Shown piece by piece: positions 50,132-62,904 of a DNA stretch of 64,000 nt. This DNA is from Tubiluchus corallicola (lineage: Eukaryota > Priapulida > Priapulimorpha > Priapulimorphida > Tubiluchidae): contig JAQGDQ010000038.1 in assembly GCA_030141605.1 (NCBI GenBank), positions 620,001-684,000 on the forward strand, read 5' to 3'. How positions within the stretch are numbered: the stretch's first letter is position 1; each line of letters opens with the position of its first letter. The position numbers and the translations under genes are program-made. The notes beneath the pieces were generated by a model that did no database searches, was not told where the DNA came from, and was given only the letters and a program-made list of their open reading frames with translations.

Positions 50132-50581
50132 TCACACTGTTGTTCCATATGTCACTCCATCCTCTGACACGACTATGTCCTCTGCACTGGCAATATGTGA
50201 CATATTTACAACAACACTACGTACTGGTTCATCCCCACTCCCTGCATCACTGTCCGAATGATCAGGGGTCAACCGATCAGGTGTGGCGGTCAACTCGCTA
50301 CGTGTGTCCATGTCGGTGGGTATAATAGTTTCCAATGCTAATGGGCCGACTTGCACCTAAGTGATAAAAAGATAAGTGAATCATACAAAACATAGAATAG
50401 GTAACAAAAAAAGAAATTCCACACAAAATTTAACAGTCACTGTGTAACGAAAGTTACTGATTAGGTGCAGTACAAAAGTGGTTACCATAAACACATTATC
50501 GATAACTGTAAGTGGCACTTTTAAATGCACATTTAAGCATTTTGTAGTCACACCAGCTGACTTTGCAATGAACCTGTCCAA
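50132..50581 (-). CDS. Two coding-looking exons 3' of the large membrane-protein gene (partial or alternative C-terminus)
   Basis: Exon 50486-50581 (32 codons, LDRFIAKSAG to VIDNVFM) and exon 50132-50356 (74 residues and a stop) have good acceptors (cttag in both), join in phase 0 and show coding-like composition. The second is acidic and Ser/Thr-rich (RSELTATPDRLTPDHSDSDAG) and ends VTYGTTV, whose last residues fit a class I PDZ ligand (T-x-V). The exons lie about 0.9 kb after the stop of the preceding large gene on the same strand. They could be an alternative C-terminus of it, reached from phase-0 GT sites in its last exon (after LSRAAEK or PIQY, both poor donors). They could also be the end of a separate small gene; a short upstream exon with an ATG and hydrophobic start near 51003-51046 fits in phase. 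I cannot choose. Confidence 0.55.
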
Positions 50582-51479
50582 CTAAGACATGCTTACATAA
50601 TGCACATTCAAGTTTAAACAAGGTTCAGAATGTTATTTAGAGAAAAAACATGTCGATGTTAGTTCAATGCAAGAGCTTTTCCAATTTAATATCAAGTTTA
50701 GGGTTCAAAACAATAGCAAATAAATTTTTTAGTCTTCTCTGTTACATGGTCTTGAGAACAAATAAACTATGCGCTGTGTGATGTAATAGTAGAAATGTGT
50801 TGTCGGGTAGTGAGACTATAAAGCAATGCACTAGCAAATATCAGACAAAATCAATTTGTACATATAGTTGTACGTAGATTGCAAAAAAGATACGGTATGG
50901 TAAAACAGAGAAGAAATAGTTAAGCAGTACAAAGTAATACATGATACAGAACAGCTTATTTTCCAAATGATATATTTTTAAAATAGTTTCTGACACAACT
51001 TACAACAGGCAGTTGAATAATAAATGAAAGAAGAAGCATCAATTTCACTTGTAAGACATGCAAAAACATAGATATCATACAAGACCAGTAATAAAACAAA
51101 CATCAACAACAAACACAGTGTAATGCCAAGTATGCTAGAAACAGGGTACAGATAATTTTAACTTAATATAATCAATGCAAACTTTGAAAACTAAGTAAAA
51201 CAAAGAATTCACACTGCAATACCTACATATTGCATGCATGGCAAGTAAGAAAGTAAGACCCTGCTAACAACACCTGCTGCAGTTATATTACTACGTCTAC
51301 GTACATATTAACATTCAACTAAAATGCAAATTTAGAAAAGATGGTAAACAGGAGTTATAAACTAACCATATGTGCATGGACACAGTAAGCAGATATTCAC
51401 AAAACAAAGAACAAGCAGTCTATGCTACAACTAAACTACGAAATAAATAGGCAAGCGTTAGTAGCTTTTTAAATATCAG

Positions 51480-54400
51480 TTATTCTTCTTCCACATATTG
51501 AATAGGTACTTTTTCAGCAGCTCTGCTTAGTTCCTTGCAAATTTCACTCTCTATAGGAATTGGATCTTTTTCGTTTTCACGGTTGTAGATAAATAAACAA
51601 ATCTGACTAGGATGAGGGATTGGCAATGGTATGGGCAGCTTCTCTATCCTTGACAATGTCAGTTTTTGCCGTTTCCATGGTTGCCGCCGACTAAAAATGA
51701 AAAAAGTGGCAATGAGAATTTGGCACAGTAATCAATGCTATTTAAATTACAAAGAAATACTCAATACAAGACTGACTTACATTTAGCAAATTACCTAGAT
51801 GACAACAAAAAACCAAAAATTTCTAAATTGTAAACTTTTTCAAGTATTTTTTCTATTTACTAACAACGCTTCATCATTGTTTTTAATCATGTATAATTTA
51901 TAACAATATGACACTATTGTAAATCATCTGACTAAAGAGTGAACATACACAATTACTTATATGTATTGTGATTTTATTACTGTACATTTTGTGTATGTTT
52001 TATTACAGTAAAGTATTTTAATAAACTAAAGTAATAAAATGAATTAATGAAGTAAAAATAACTAGGAGGACTATTACTTAACCAAATACCACAATAGTCA
52101 GGGTATCATATCAAAAACACATTGCTTGCCCATACTCACTATACAGTTTTTGCACTAACAGATTAGATAGATATTAATGGGCTCTGCTATGCTAGCAGAA
52201 TAAACAGAGGCAGACCTGATTAGTAAATGGATGGATGATTATCAAAAAAGCTGCTTCTGGGTAGTTTCATGTGCGTATTTGCTTTTGCGTTTTTCTTCTT
52301 CTGACGGCGAATACAATAAAGAATGTGGCTAAGACACACGCTAGTTTAGCATCTCATCTTAGAGATTTCCTTGATAATGAGCTACATTTCAGTCTGACCA
52401 CAACCATCTACATTAAGTACACCCTGCCACAGAATGCTCTCTTGTAGTGTACCATATTGTACAAAAAAAAGTGACATTGTGACTTGCTAAATTATTAGCT
52501 GTTGGCTATGAGTACATACCGATCTGTGTATAAGCTGGTGGCAGGTTGTCCAAACTTGTAGTTAGGATCAAAGACATGTATGTCTAGGAATGGAGCGTCT
52601 ATCTGTATCTTTCCTAGAAATTCAATTTTCTTATTGCGTAAAAATATAATAATCTTTTAATTATGAAATAAGGCAAAACTAAGACTTATTCAACACAAAC
52701 AGTTCTTTTACATTAGAGTGAGCAAATAGAGTAATTATCAGTATCCAACAATTTTTTACCATCAGTATCCAATTCCAGAAACCAACAGTTTTTTACATAT
52801 GTCTACAGCCTGCATATGTCTATCAAAAACAGATTGCTGGCCCGAATATAGCATGTAAAAATTTAAACTGTGCTCCTGAGTTATAATAGGAATCCACTAA
52901 GTAATACTGAACCAAACTTTAGACAAACTGCTCTGTTTTACCGATTGGCAGTTCTCAAAGCGTTATTATTTAATAATAAAAATTGAGTAATATAATTGTA
53001 GATTTTGTGTAAAAGCAAACTGCTCCTTCTTACAAGGCTCATAACTTTTACTTTTAATATCTATACAACAGACATCAGGAAACAGAATAAAAATTAACAA
53101 ACCTTTTGCTGTGTTTACTGTGTCGACCAAATCTAAATCATCTCTATATTCGCCTGATGCTAACATAGTTATGTATTCAGTCAAACTAATGTGTTCTACC
53201 TAAAAATGAATTTTTTCTCAAAATCTTACAAAAAAAATTTCATACATTTTATCTGAAACTGCAAATAATGCAATTGTATTTGTTTATGCAATGTGAATGA
53301 ATTACACTTTAGTTAAAGATAGAGACTAACAAAGCAAATGTTAAATAAGCCAGCGGCTTATAAGCAGTTACTGCAATGCATGTATTGGGTTAACAAAATA
53401 AGTTGAGCTTAATAAATCTAATGTTTTTTACAACAATAGCACTGATTGTCTTATGTACAGCAATTTTATGAATAATGTAATGTTTCTTTCTTGGTCGCTA
53501 CACTACCGATATGAAGAAATTGTTATGACTATGACATACCTCTAGTCTAAATGTTGTATCAGTTTCTTCTAATGGTGTCAGGAATGAAGAAGAAAATATT
53601 TCACATAAAATCACGCTAGCCAGGCCTAAAAATTTTCCAGAAATGTTCACAAAGCCTTCCTCATACAAGATTCACAGAAAATTTAACTTTCTTGCAATCA
53701 TTCAACTGCGTGTTAATGTTTTGTAAAAAGTTGAGAACAAGAACTAGAGAAAATGAACTAATGTTCAGAAATAATAAAAAAACCTCATTGTCTAAAATCA
53801 ATAATGTTTGTATAAACAAAAATAACATCATGAAATACAAGTTTAACAAATGTTGAAAAATGTCCATACGTATTAAATTTCGCATGGTAGACTAAACACT
53901 CAAAATGTTATGCTAAGCATGTATAAAAAATTGTGCGTGTCTACAATTCAAATGCTGCAAGATATTTACTGAAAGTTTAAGAAATTATTGCAGATAGATC
54001 TTCTCAATGTAAAATGGTACGAGCTGTTTTTTCTTTTACAATGTCTAAAAAAACAAACCTTTCCAATTTTGGAATTCCAGATTTTTCTGTGACCAGAAAT
54101 CTTCCTCACTAATTGGTAGACGGTTAATAACATGACTAGGATAAAATTTTTCTAACATCACAGAACAACAGGCAATCGATAGTTTTAAATCATCAATGAG
54201 TAGCTTCACCTTGCTGCGTATACTAGGATTCAAACCAATCATCAGCTCCGTCTTGCGTCTAGAAAAATAAGCTATGATTAATGAGCATATTGGACAGCAC
54301 AGAGGCTTCGCAGTCAAAAATGCCACAGCTAGACCATTTCTATAGTTCTAACTTCGTTCTAGTTACATTGATCCTCATAACAGCCTAAGACAAAACTCTC

Positions 54401-57400
54401 TACCTCAAGAAGAAGCAGGACATGCAAATTCACTTTATTTATTTTTCAGTACTAGCAACAAGAGATATTAAAGTGACCATTGTTAATATGCACAATTTTT
54501 AAAACGTGTGCTAAATTCCAAAAAAGTTATAACAAGCTACAGCTAATCTAAAGCAAGCATGTGAATAAACTTTCCTTATGAAATAAGACTATTTGTTTCT
54601 ACAGCACATGTGGTGGCCATCTCTAGTTCAGAGTTAATACTTGTAATTACCACAATTAATAGTTATTAAACCCTCTTTAAAAACATCTCCATTGCATCAT
54701 TTTGATTAAATGTATATATGACTATCTGTCCTTTTTTCAATAAATATGCACCAGCAGCTGATGTGTGGCCTGGCCAATAAACTGCAATATGCAGGCGCAT
54801 AATTTAGCAGATCAAGTCCAGATTTACAAAACAAAAAAAAAATAAAGTCCTTCTAAAAACACATAATGCATTTTGCTGAAAAAATTACATGCAATTGTGT
54901 GGAAAAATTCTATCAATTTTTAATAAGAAATTAATTCACAAAATAAGCATCAGATTAATCATGAGCTACATACTTCTCAATTCTCTCTTTCAAGCTTGCA
55001 CAAAGATCACGACCCTCTTTCTCCAGTTCTTTGTAGACACCTTCTCTTACTAACCCAGCTGAGAATGGCCTGAATAACTTACTCACAAATTCACTGCAAA
55101 ATGTAATTATAAATTGAACATAAATACAATATTTTCATATTGAAAAACACAAAGATACAAAAATTACATGTTTCTGACATTTACATTAAAATGCTTACTT
55201 CAAGTAAACAAGAATGAATAGTATAAACATTTCCAAAAAGTGGGCAGCAAGAAATTAAGAACTACTTTAAAAGCATCCAGCAATGTTTAAAGCAACCACA
55301 GCAGTTAATCCAGCAAACACTAGACAATGCTATGCCAGCGGCTTGTTAACACCACTTCCAAATTAATTTTCACTAATATGGTGAACCTAGCAAAGATATG
55401 TGTCCTTCTTCTGTATCACAGTTAATCTCTCTACTAAAACAAGGCCAAAAAGTCGCATAAATACATGAAAACCAGACACAGCTAAAAATTATTATCGACT
55501 GTACATAGTAATAAGATATGCTGTTCTGCAAGACTTCAAGCTAGTTCCGTTTTCAATACATTATAAACAGCAATCATTCTTCAATTTTTAGTCACCAACA
55601 GGACTAAGTTTAAATATTTTACCTATATTCTTTTTGTGGATTATTTATTAGCTTCTCCATCTCATCTTTATAAGCTTGTAGCTCATCAAGTTCCAGTCTT
55701 GCTTCAAAGGCAGCTAAAACTTGTTCTGGCTTCACCTATCAAACAAATTTAAGAAATTTAAAAAATGTATCATCCACAGCCTTGCTTTAATCAAAACAAT
55801 TTTTATTTTACCTCAAAAATTCACGTACAACTTGGCATGTTGTTTAGATGAGCAATCAATTAAGTAGACATGTACAGACTAATATTTTAATACTGTGTTG
55901 ATAGAAGGTTTTGTTTAACTATGTACGAACATGACAGGATGATTTTAAACATTTTATACACGTCCACAATGAAAGAAGAAACTAATTAGAAATGAACCCG
56001 TACTGACTGCAGAAATTTGACGAAGCAGTTATTACCTGATAATAATAATTAGAAGCAAGCCCTGGTCCGGCTATGCGGCGTGCTATGAAACTATCCCCAG
56101 CAGGAATGCGACCTCGTTTTTTAATAACTGCGTGAAACATAAATCCATCCCATAATGCTCTGAAACCTCTTCTCAATAGGCCATCTAAACAAAAACTTTA
56201 ATATATATAATTGGGCTACTCCCCAAGCCAAAATGCGACCTTAGGTTAAGGCATAAGATGTCACCAATTGTCCTGACATCATCTCATCGTTGATGCACAC
56301 CCTTGCTTTTTGCAATGTTTCAACGACATTCTATTGTGACATCAAATAGAATTTTACCGAACAATAACACATTACATAAACAAAGAGAACATCACGTCGA
56401 AATAGACCACTTTATAGGTTACTGCACAAGCGCTTAACCAAAAATATGAAATTAATAAATGTAGTCAGTATCTAATATGGTAACAGGCCTGCCTACCATA
56501 ACCTTTCAACTGCTAAAACTATTATAATGAACAGCTACTTACATAGCATTATAAAAGCTGATGATACTGGACACAGTATAAATGCAACTACAAGACACAA
56601 GATTGGTTGTAAAATGCCTTGAATAAGTATCCTCCATATAAGCGCTTCCAGAATTATAAATAAACAATTCTGTGATTTATCTGCAATAAAATCAAAAAGT
56701 TCTAAGCAAATTATTCTAGCAATCAACAGTACTGACTGTCTGCTCTATTAAAAAGTATCTAAAAGCACACTTGAAGGGCAAATTTTTACAACAAATTTAA
56801 ATACACACCTGGATAATCGAAGTCATAGAAGAGAACTCCCAGTAAGTGTAACACAAGCGTCACTACCGGTAACCTAGATATATAAATGTAAGCAACAGTT
56901 AATTTTCACATAAAGTTATGAATATAAAAAAGACGTTGTACATTCAAGATGTCAAATTGCCACAGAATTTCATTATGCTCCAATATCAGTTCATATTTTA
57001 AGTATTTCTGTATAATTATAGTTACATGTAGTTGGCAACTCTGAATGTAGGGCAACTGGTTAATAGGTTGGCAAGCATGGCTCCGAAAATTACAGCCTAC
57101 ACATAATACCAACAAAGGCAGTTATCATATTTCACTCTAGCGCTGTGCCATCATGACGAAGTCTTTACATTACTCTTTGTTTATTTCTTGCTCCATACAA
57201 GCTGTGTGGCACTCTAGAACTATTTTGTGTTGAATGGTATGTGGCTAATCATAAGCCTTGTGCTCTCTAGAGACATTTCTTTATCCGATCAAGCTTGACG
57301 ACAAACTTACTAGGAGCAAAGCCAAATATCTGGATCTTTTCAAATGTTTCAGAATCCAAATCACTTATACAAATAATGGGGCCAACTTGCAAGTACTACT

Positions 57401-60400
57401 GGTGCAAATTCGCAACTTGATGTGCATAGCCTGCAGCTGTTATCTAGCTATCCAAGACACCTTGAACAGTAAAACAACTTAATGAAGATTGTTTATAAAA
57501 TAGTACTAAACAAACTCACCATAATGGGGCTAGAATGGCAATGATAAACGAACAAGTTGAAGCAGAAATACAAAGTACAGGGAAAAACAAAGCAATTGCA
57601 AGTGTTCCGAAGAAGCCTTTGCCTACGTAGTTCCACAGCCGATTTAGATGACGAGTCATGTCTTTACCTAAAAATCCTAAAAACAAACATTATAAAAATG
57701 CACAAGTCTTCATAAGCAAGGTTTTTTTGAACCATTTTGCCTTTAATTTGCTTTCATGTTCAATTTTGTGAATAGAATTCAGTTCAGTTGGCAAAACATT
57801 ATAAGTAATAGCTAACCATGAGGCGATTTCCAGGCGAGATAAAATTAAGTCACAATAAAGAATGTAAAGTTGCATTTGATGACTTGAGATTTGTGAGGGG
57901 ACAAACTGAGAGCATGCCTCTTATATGTTTTGCATTTTAAGAGTTCACATCACTCACTATATGGCACCAGACCACACCGAGCTGTATCGCATAAGAAAAC
58001 AGCTGTATATTATAACAAAAAATACCTGTATCAGGACGGGACTCGAATTCGGTCCGTGATTTGGATATGTGTCGCCAAAGAGAATGCAACAACGAACAGA
58101 GTGTATGCGTAAGAGATGACTTCCTTGGACAAAGTGTGCCCTGCAATTACAGGTATTTTGACATCGATATAAAGCACACAAAAACATTCAATTTATAGAA
58201 TAGCATTTATTTTATTTCTGGGTGCCTCCTATAATAGCACTTTTTTATCTTGCAATTCATATTAAAATGATGTTCACTACCCTGAGAAGATGTACGTGTC
58301 AGTTATTTTAATTACAAATATTCGACAACCAATGATAATGTAAAAGTTATTTATTACACATTTACTAAAACATAGAAACAGATTCCGTGGAAGTAGAATG
58401 CAGTAATAGTGAGTATGGTAAACTTACATTAACCTGACTGAGCTCAAGGTCAGGCATAAAAGGTTCCCGGTAAAACAATGCTCTAAAACTCAATGGACTA
58501 CACCACGGAATCAAGACACCAAAAATGTACATGGCATTCCAAGTCCAGCACCACGTTCTCATGCAGTAATTAACCCAGCGCCAAAATAAATAACGTGTGC
58601 TTGTCGTGCGCTTGACTTCCTTTTCAACTAAATATACAGCCTGAAAGAAAAGGAACACGTATGTACACATCATGTAAATGTCTCACAATAGAAGAACATA
58701 TGGGAAGCTAATACACACATTTGCAGCTCATTTGAGGGCTATTATACGTACATGTACAAAAAACTACACGCCTGTTTCTTGCAAGATAAATAGTACCTTA
58801 ACCTCAGAAATCCAATAATTTTATGTCAAGAAAAACACCAACTGTTGTGCGATTGCAATAACCTTATCTAAAATATATCGATATAAAATACCACTAATGT
58901 AATAATAATTATATGCAACTTATATAAGACGAAAATTATTATTGAGCAACTAAAGTGTGATGATAATTTTGTTACAAATTACAGGCCTGTAAAACACAAA
59001 TAGCAAAATTTAACATTTTAAGAATGATTTATTTTCTCGGCAATATCTTGGAGCAGATTTCATTTATTTTAGACCAATGAGCAACTCCATCATTAGACAC
59101 ACTTCAAAAATTGCGTAAAAGACAGGAAATTTCCTTAGCAAAAAATCTTTAACATGTTGGTCATAAAAAAATTGTAACACAACCTATACAAATATTTAGG
59201 AAATATCTTAACTTTAAAAATGCATATCACCTGAAGTAGTATCAAAAGACTGAAATGCTTGTAATAATAATTTAGAGCTTTATGGTTTTGAACTACTTAA
59301 GTGCACAAGCATGCATGCGCAATATGACTTCAACAATAGGAAATGAGCTTTCAGTGCAGGAACAAAAAAATTACTGCTCAGTCAAAAAGGGACACACATT
59401 TAGATTTATTCTAAAAGCAAATAAAAATTGGGATCTGGGTGAAGTGATTTGGAGTGCGATTTTTGTTAGCAATTTTTTTACAGAATTCACTTTATTACCT
59501 GCCATAAAAGGCCATGCAAGATATAATACCCACATTTTTAACAGAAATGGGCACCTGCTTAATTTGTCATTAAAAAACGGGAAGTGCATGCAAAGGAGGA
59601 TAACAGTCATAACGCAACTTGGCTGACCTCCTTGTTAAATCCACCGACCTGACTAGGATCGGAGCGAGGTGCCGTGATGTTGGTCGGAGTGTCCACAATC
59701 CGAGTTGGGATGACTTCCGCTTGACCATGAAGGACTCGTGTTACAACCCAGTTATGAGGAAACCAAATGTGAGTATTCCATTGAAAGTAGCGTGTTGGGT
59801 TCTTGACGTAACTCAATTCTTGACGTAGAATAGGTTCTCTCTGTAATAAATAACTTTATGTAAGAAAGCATATATATTTAAATAAAATAATGAGACCGCT
59901 AAAAACGAGTTCTTTGATATATTTGGATTACGTGGTATCGTCTAATTGAATTATGCATGTAAACCTGGCTGTAATGTCAAAACACTAACAGTTTTCACGT
60001 ACCACTGAAAAACTAGTTAATATGCTATATGCATGTACTTAAAGGCTTGCAGAATAGCTGTCAAATTATACTATTGTTATTAATGCCGCATTCATATGTA
60101 TACTGTGGAAATTTATGGTGTGATAATCCAAAGGAACTCGCATTAAAAAAGCAATTTCACGTTGTGTGCAAAGAAAAAACAAGTGTCTTAGAATGTATCA
60201 TCTAACACTATCGACACTTTGTTCTATTGCCTTCATCCATAATGTTTCATTTTTCTGCCTAACTTTTGTTGACAAATGATTAGCTGACTGCACATTTACT
60301 TCATCAAGTACCAATAAAAGTCAAAATCCTCCCAATTATGGAACAAGATAACTTAATTGCTCATAACAAAACAAACCTCTTTCATAAAGTTAAGATCACG

Positions 60401-62904
60401 CTGTAAAAAGTAGACTGCCTGGCGTAGATCCTTTCTGCGTAGTGAAGACAGTGCTTCTTCATGAGCTGTCCATAAATTATCCTTTAAGAATTGGTCCTAT
60501 AATGAAAAAGTTAGATGGCACACATATATAAAATTAAATTAATGAAAAATGATGCCCAATAATAATATAAACATAATGAAATATTAAATCAAGGGAGCAG
60601 GTATAATAATGGCGGGACAAGCAACGCAACAATTTAAACTGCAATTTGTAGATTAAATTAGCTGTATCTAATGTTACATAGAATTTGCTGTAAAAAAATT
60701 CCAAATTTTGAAAATCATATTTAAAGGTCAGGCCATTTTTGATTTAAAAAAACCGTTTACTTTCAGTTTTTTATCATCTCATACATCCTACAAAATATGC
60801 AGTAATATAAAACCTTGTTCAGTTTCAATAATTTTGTCATGTTGTTAGTAAACATGAGAAAATTGACTGCGATTATGATCATCATTAGAAAATTTCTGAT
60901 TGAGATTGTGATCACGATCGATTCTAATTGTGGTATCAAGTAAATACTTGATATACATAAGTTCACAAATTAAAGCACACCGGTATTTTGTTCACATATG
61001 GTTGTATTTGTGGTATTCTAAACTTCTAGACGTTACTGTAGCCATAGACTTTACCAATACTTTCAAATTCACTTTCATGATTGGTACAGTAGTCTCGGCC
61101 TGCACTATTATAATAGTATCAGAGATTTTCCCATTGAAATTCTGACAGCAAATAACAGATATGTATTTGGCAATTATTTATCTTATATTAAAATAAAATG
61201 TAACAAAAAATGAGCAGGAATTCTGATAATTTCTTTGAAGGTTAAAAAGAAATGATCGCAAAAACAATCACTTGTGAAAAACAATGTGATCAAGATCAAT
61301 GACCATGTTTTGAGAAAAAGACTGCAATCATTTATGTGATCACAGAATTTGATCAAGATACCGATCGCAATCATTATAACACTGATTTAATCCAACCATG
61401 TTTCATATAAACTACATACAAATTTAAAAAAAAGTTGTGTAAGCTAACAGCAGCTACCTCAGCTTCTCGTATCTTGTCACGAACCCATGGGCCAATACGA
61501 GAATGTATAGGATAATCTTTAGCAAGTTTTTCCTGTGTAGTGCTACTCAGTTTTTCCCACTTTTCTCTAGCCTTGTCCAGAGCTCTGTGCATAAATACCA
61601 TAGACTGTGCATGCTCCACAAGTAAATTTCCTACATAACACAAGAATAAATGTGTTCTGTAAACTTGCAACAGAAAAAAGAGAGTATTAAACACACAAGC
61701 GCATAATGCAATATAAGAACATTAACTTAGTTTGACAGATATGGAGACCAGGTTTAGAATTGCAAGTTCACCAAAAACTCGCCTCTTTAACAATTGCCTC
61801 ACAAAAAATCTGCCAGCATTCTATGTTTTTCAACTGAAATGCGAGTTTAGAAATATAGCAATTTTCAGCTCTGCTTACGAGAAAACTTATATGGACTCGA
61901 GAGTCATTAGTTGATACTTACCGACATTGTAACCTAAAGCACTGATATCTGCACTGTTCAATATGGAATTGTAGACTCTGCGTATGTATTCATCTATGAC
62001 TAGTACATTTACCTCCTGCAAACATTAAAAAGATATTTGTAGTCAAGCAACTTAAATCCATAGCATTAAGTGAAACCTCAAACGTGATAAGAATGATGAC
62101 ATGAATGATAAGGACTAATGAGTTAATGTGAAAGTTATGTTACTTCACCTGAACACATTAACAAAACACGTTTGCTTTTCATGATTATTTATTTGAAACA
62201 ATTTGCAGGCATTTTCAGCACCTTGTAACAAAATTTTTGTATATCTTTGTATATCAAAATGTGTTTACCTAACAACAATATTCATGTCAGCATGTCTAAA
62301 TGACTGTGCCCAAGAAAGTGACTCATTTTCAACCTTGCTCTAAGTACAGTCAGTGTAACAGGAATTGGCACAAGTCAATGTGCTTACATGTGCTTCTCGT
62401 GTAAAACAATGAAAGAAAAGTAAACCTATCTTTCTTTAGCTACAATTGTCAATGACAGTGCTCGTGAAAATACATGAAATTTTCTGATGATTCAGAAACC
62501 AAAAACATTGTGTGTTTGATAAACTAGTACAATAATTATAAATGTACACTGCAATCATACGAAGAAGTGAAAGGCAAAAGTCAGTGGCCTGCCTTAATAT
62601 AGTAATAATGAAATTAGTCAAAGTGAGAATGTTTTACATATATCATATGGGACAAAATAGCATAGCCAGTGTAAAATCAGGATTGCTTGAAGTTGAGAAC
62701 GAATCTCTGCAACTTCTCAAATTTCAATAATATAAAGTTGCAAATCACACAGTAAGTCCAAGTCTCATACCTTCTCGATAATTTCATCGCTAATACCACG
62801 AGCTTTGCGTTCTGAGACACATTTTTCTCTGAATTGTATAAACCAACCTTTTGATTCTTGCTCAAGTATGGGCGTCACGAGACGTAATGCTTTCATACTC
62901 AAAT
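51480..62904 (-). CDS. Large multi-pass membrane protein, 18 exons, 5' end missing, family not named
   Basis: Exons in order: 62771-62904, 61922-62015, 61458-61630, 60377-60496, 59649-59840, 58428-58640, 58026-58140, 57520-57676, 56809-56873, 56543-56680, 56036-56184, 55623-55735, 54974-55093, 54059-54258, 53540-53625, 53103-53199, 52520-52613, 51480-51690. Phases agree throughout and give 823 residues to a stop. The first exon needs an upstream exon for its start codon, not found here. The N-terminal third is soluble and helical (HAQSMVFMHRALDKAREKW). The middle carries hydrophobic blocks at about 268-290, 372-418 and 427-467, so roughly five or six membrane spans, around GTLCPRKSSLTHTL and HISKSRTEFESRPDTG. 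Then come RRGFRALWD, KKRGRIPAGDSFIARRIAGPGLAS, a charged helical segment (EARLELDELQAYKDEMEKL), EKFYPSHVINRLPISEEDFW and FLTPLEETDTTFRLE. The tail has IPHPSQICLFIYNRENE. I know no catalytic motif for it. The exon at 59649 may instead end at 59628 (seven more residues); both donors are weak. Confidence 0.85.

Noticed and set aside
57930-58187. Several overlapping frames on both strands
   Set aside because: The real signal is exon 58026-58140 of the large membrane-protein gene; the other frames are shadows of it.
60850-61385. Possible inverted-repeat element with gatca-rich ends
   Set aside because: The gatcacgatcg and gatcgcaatc blocks at the two sides pair only weakly, and I could not find a target duplication.
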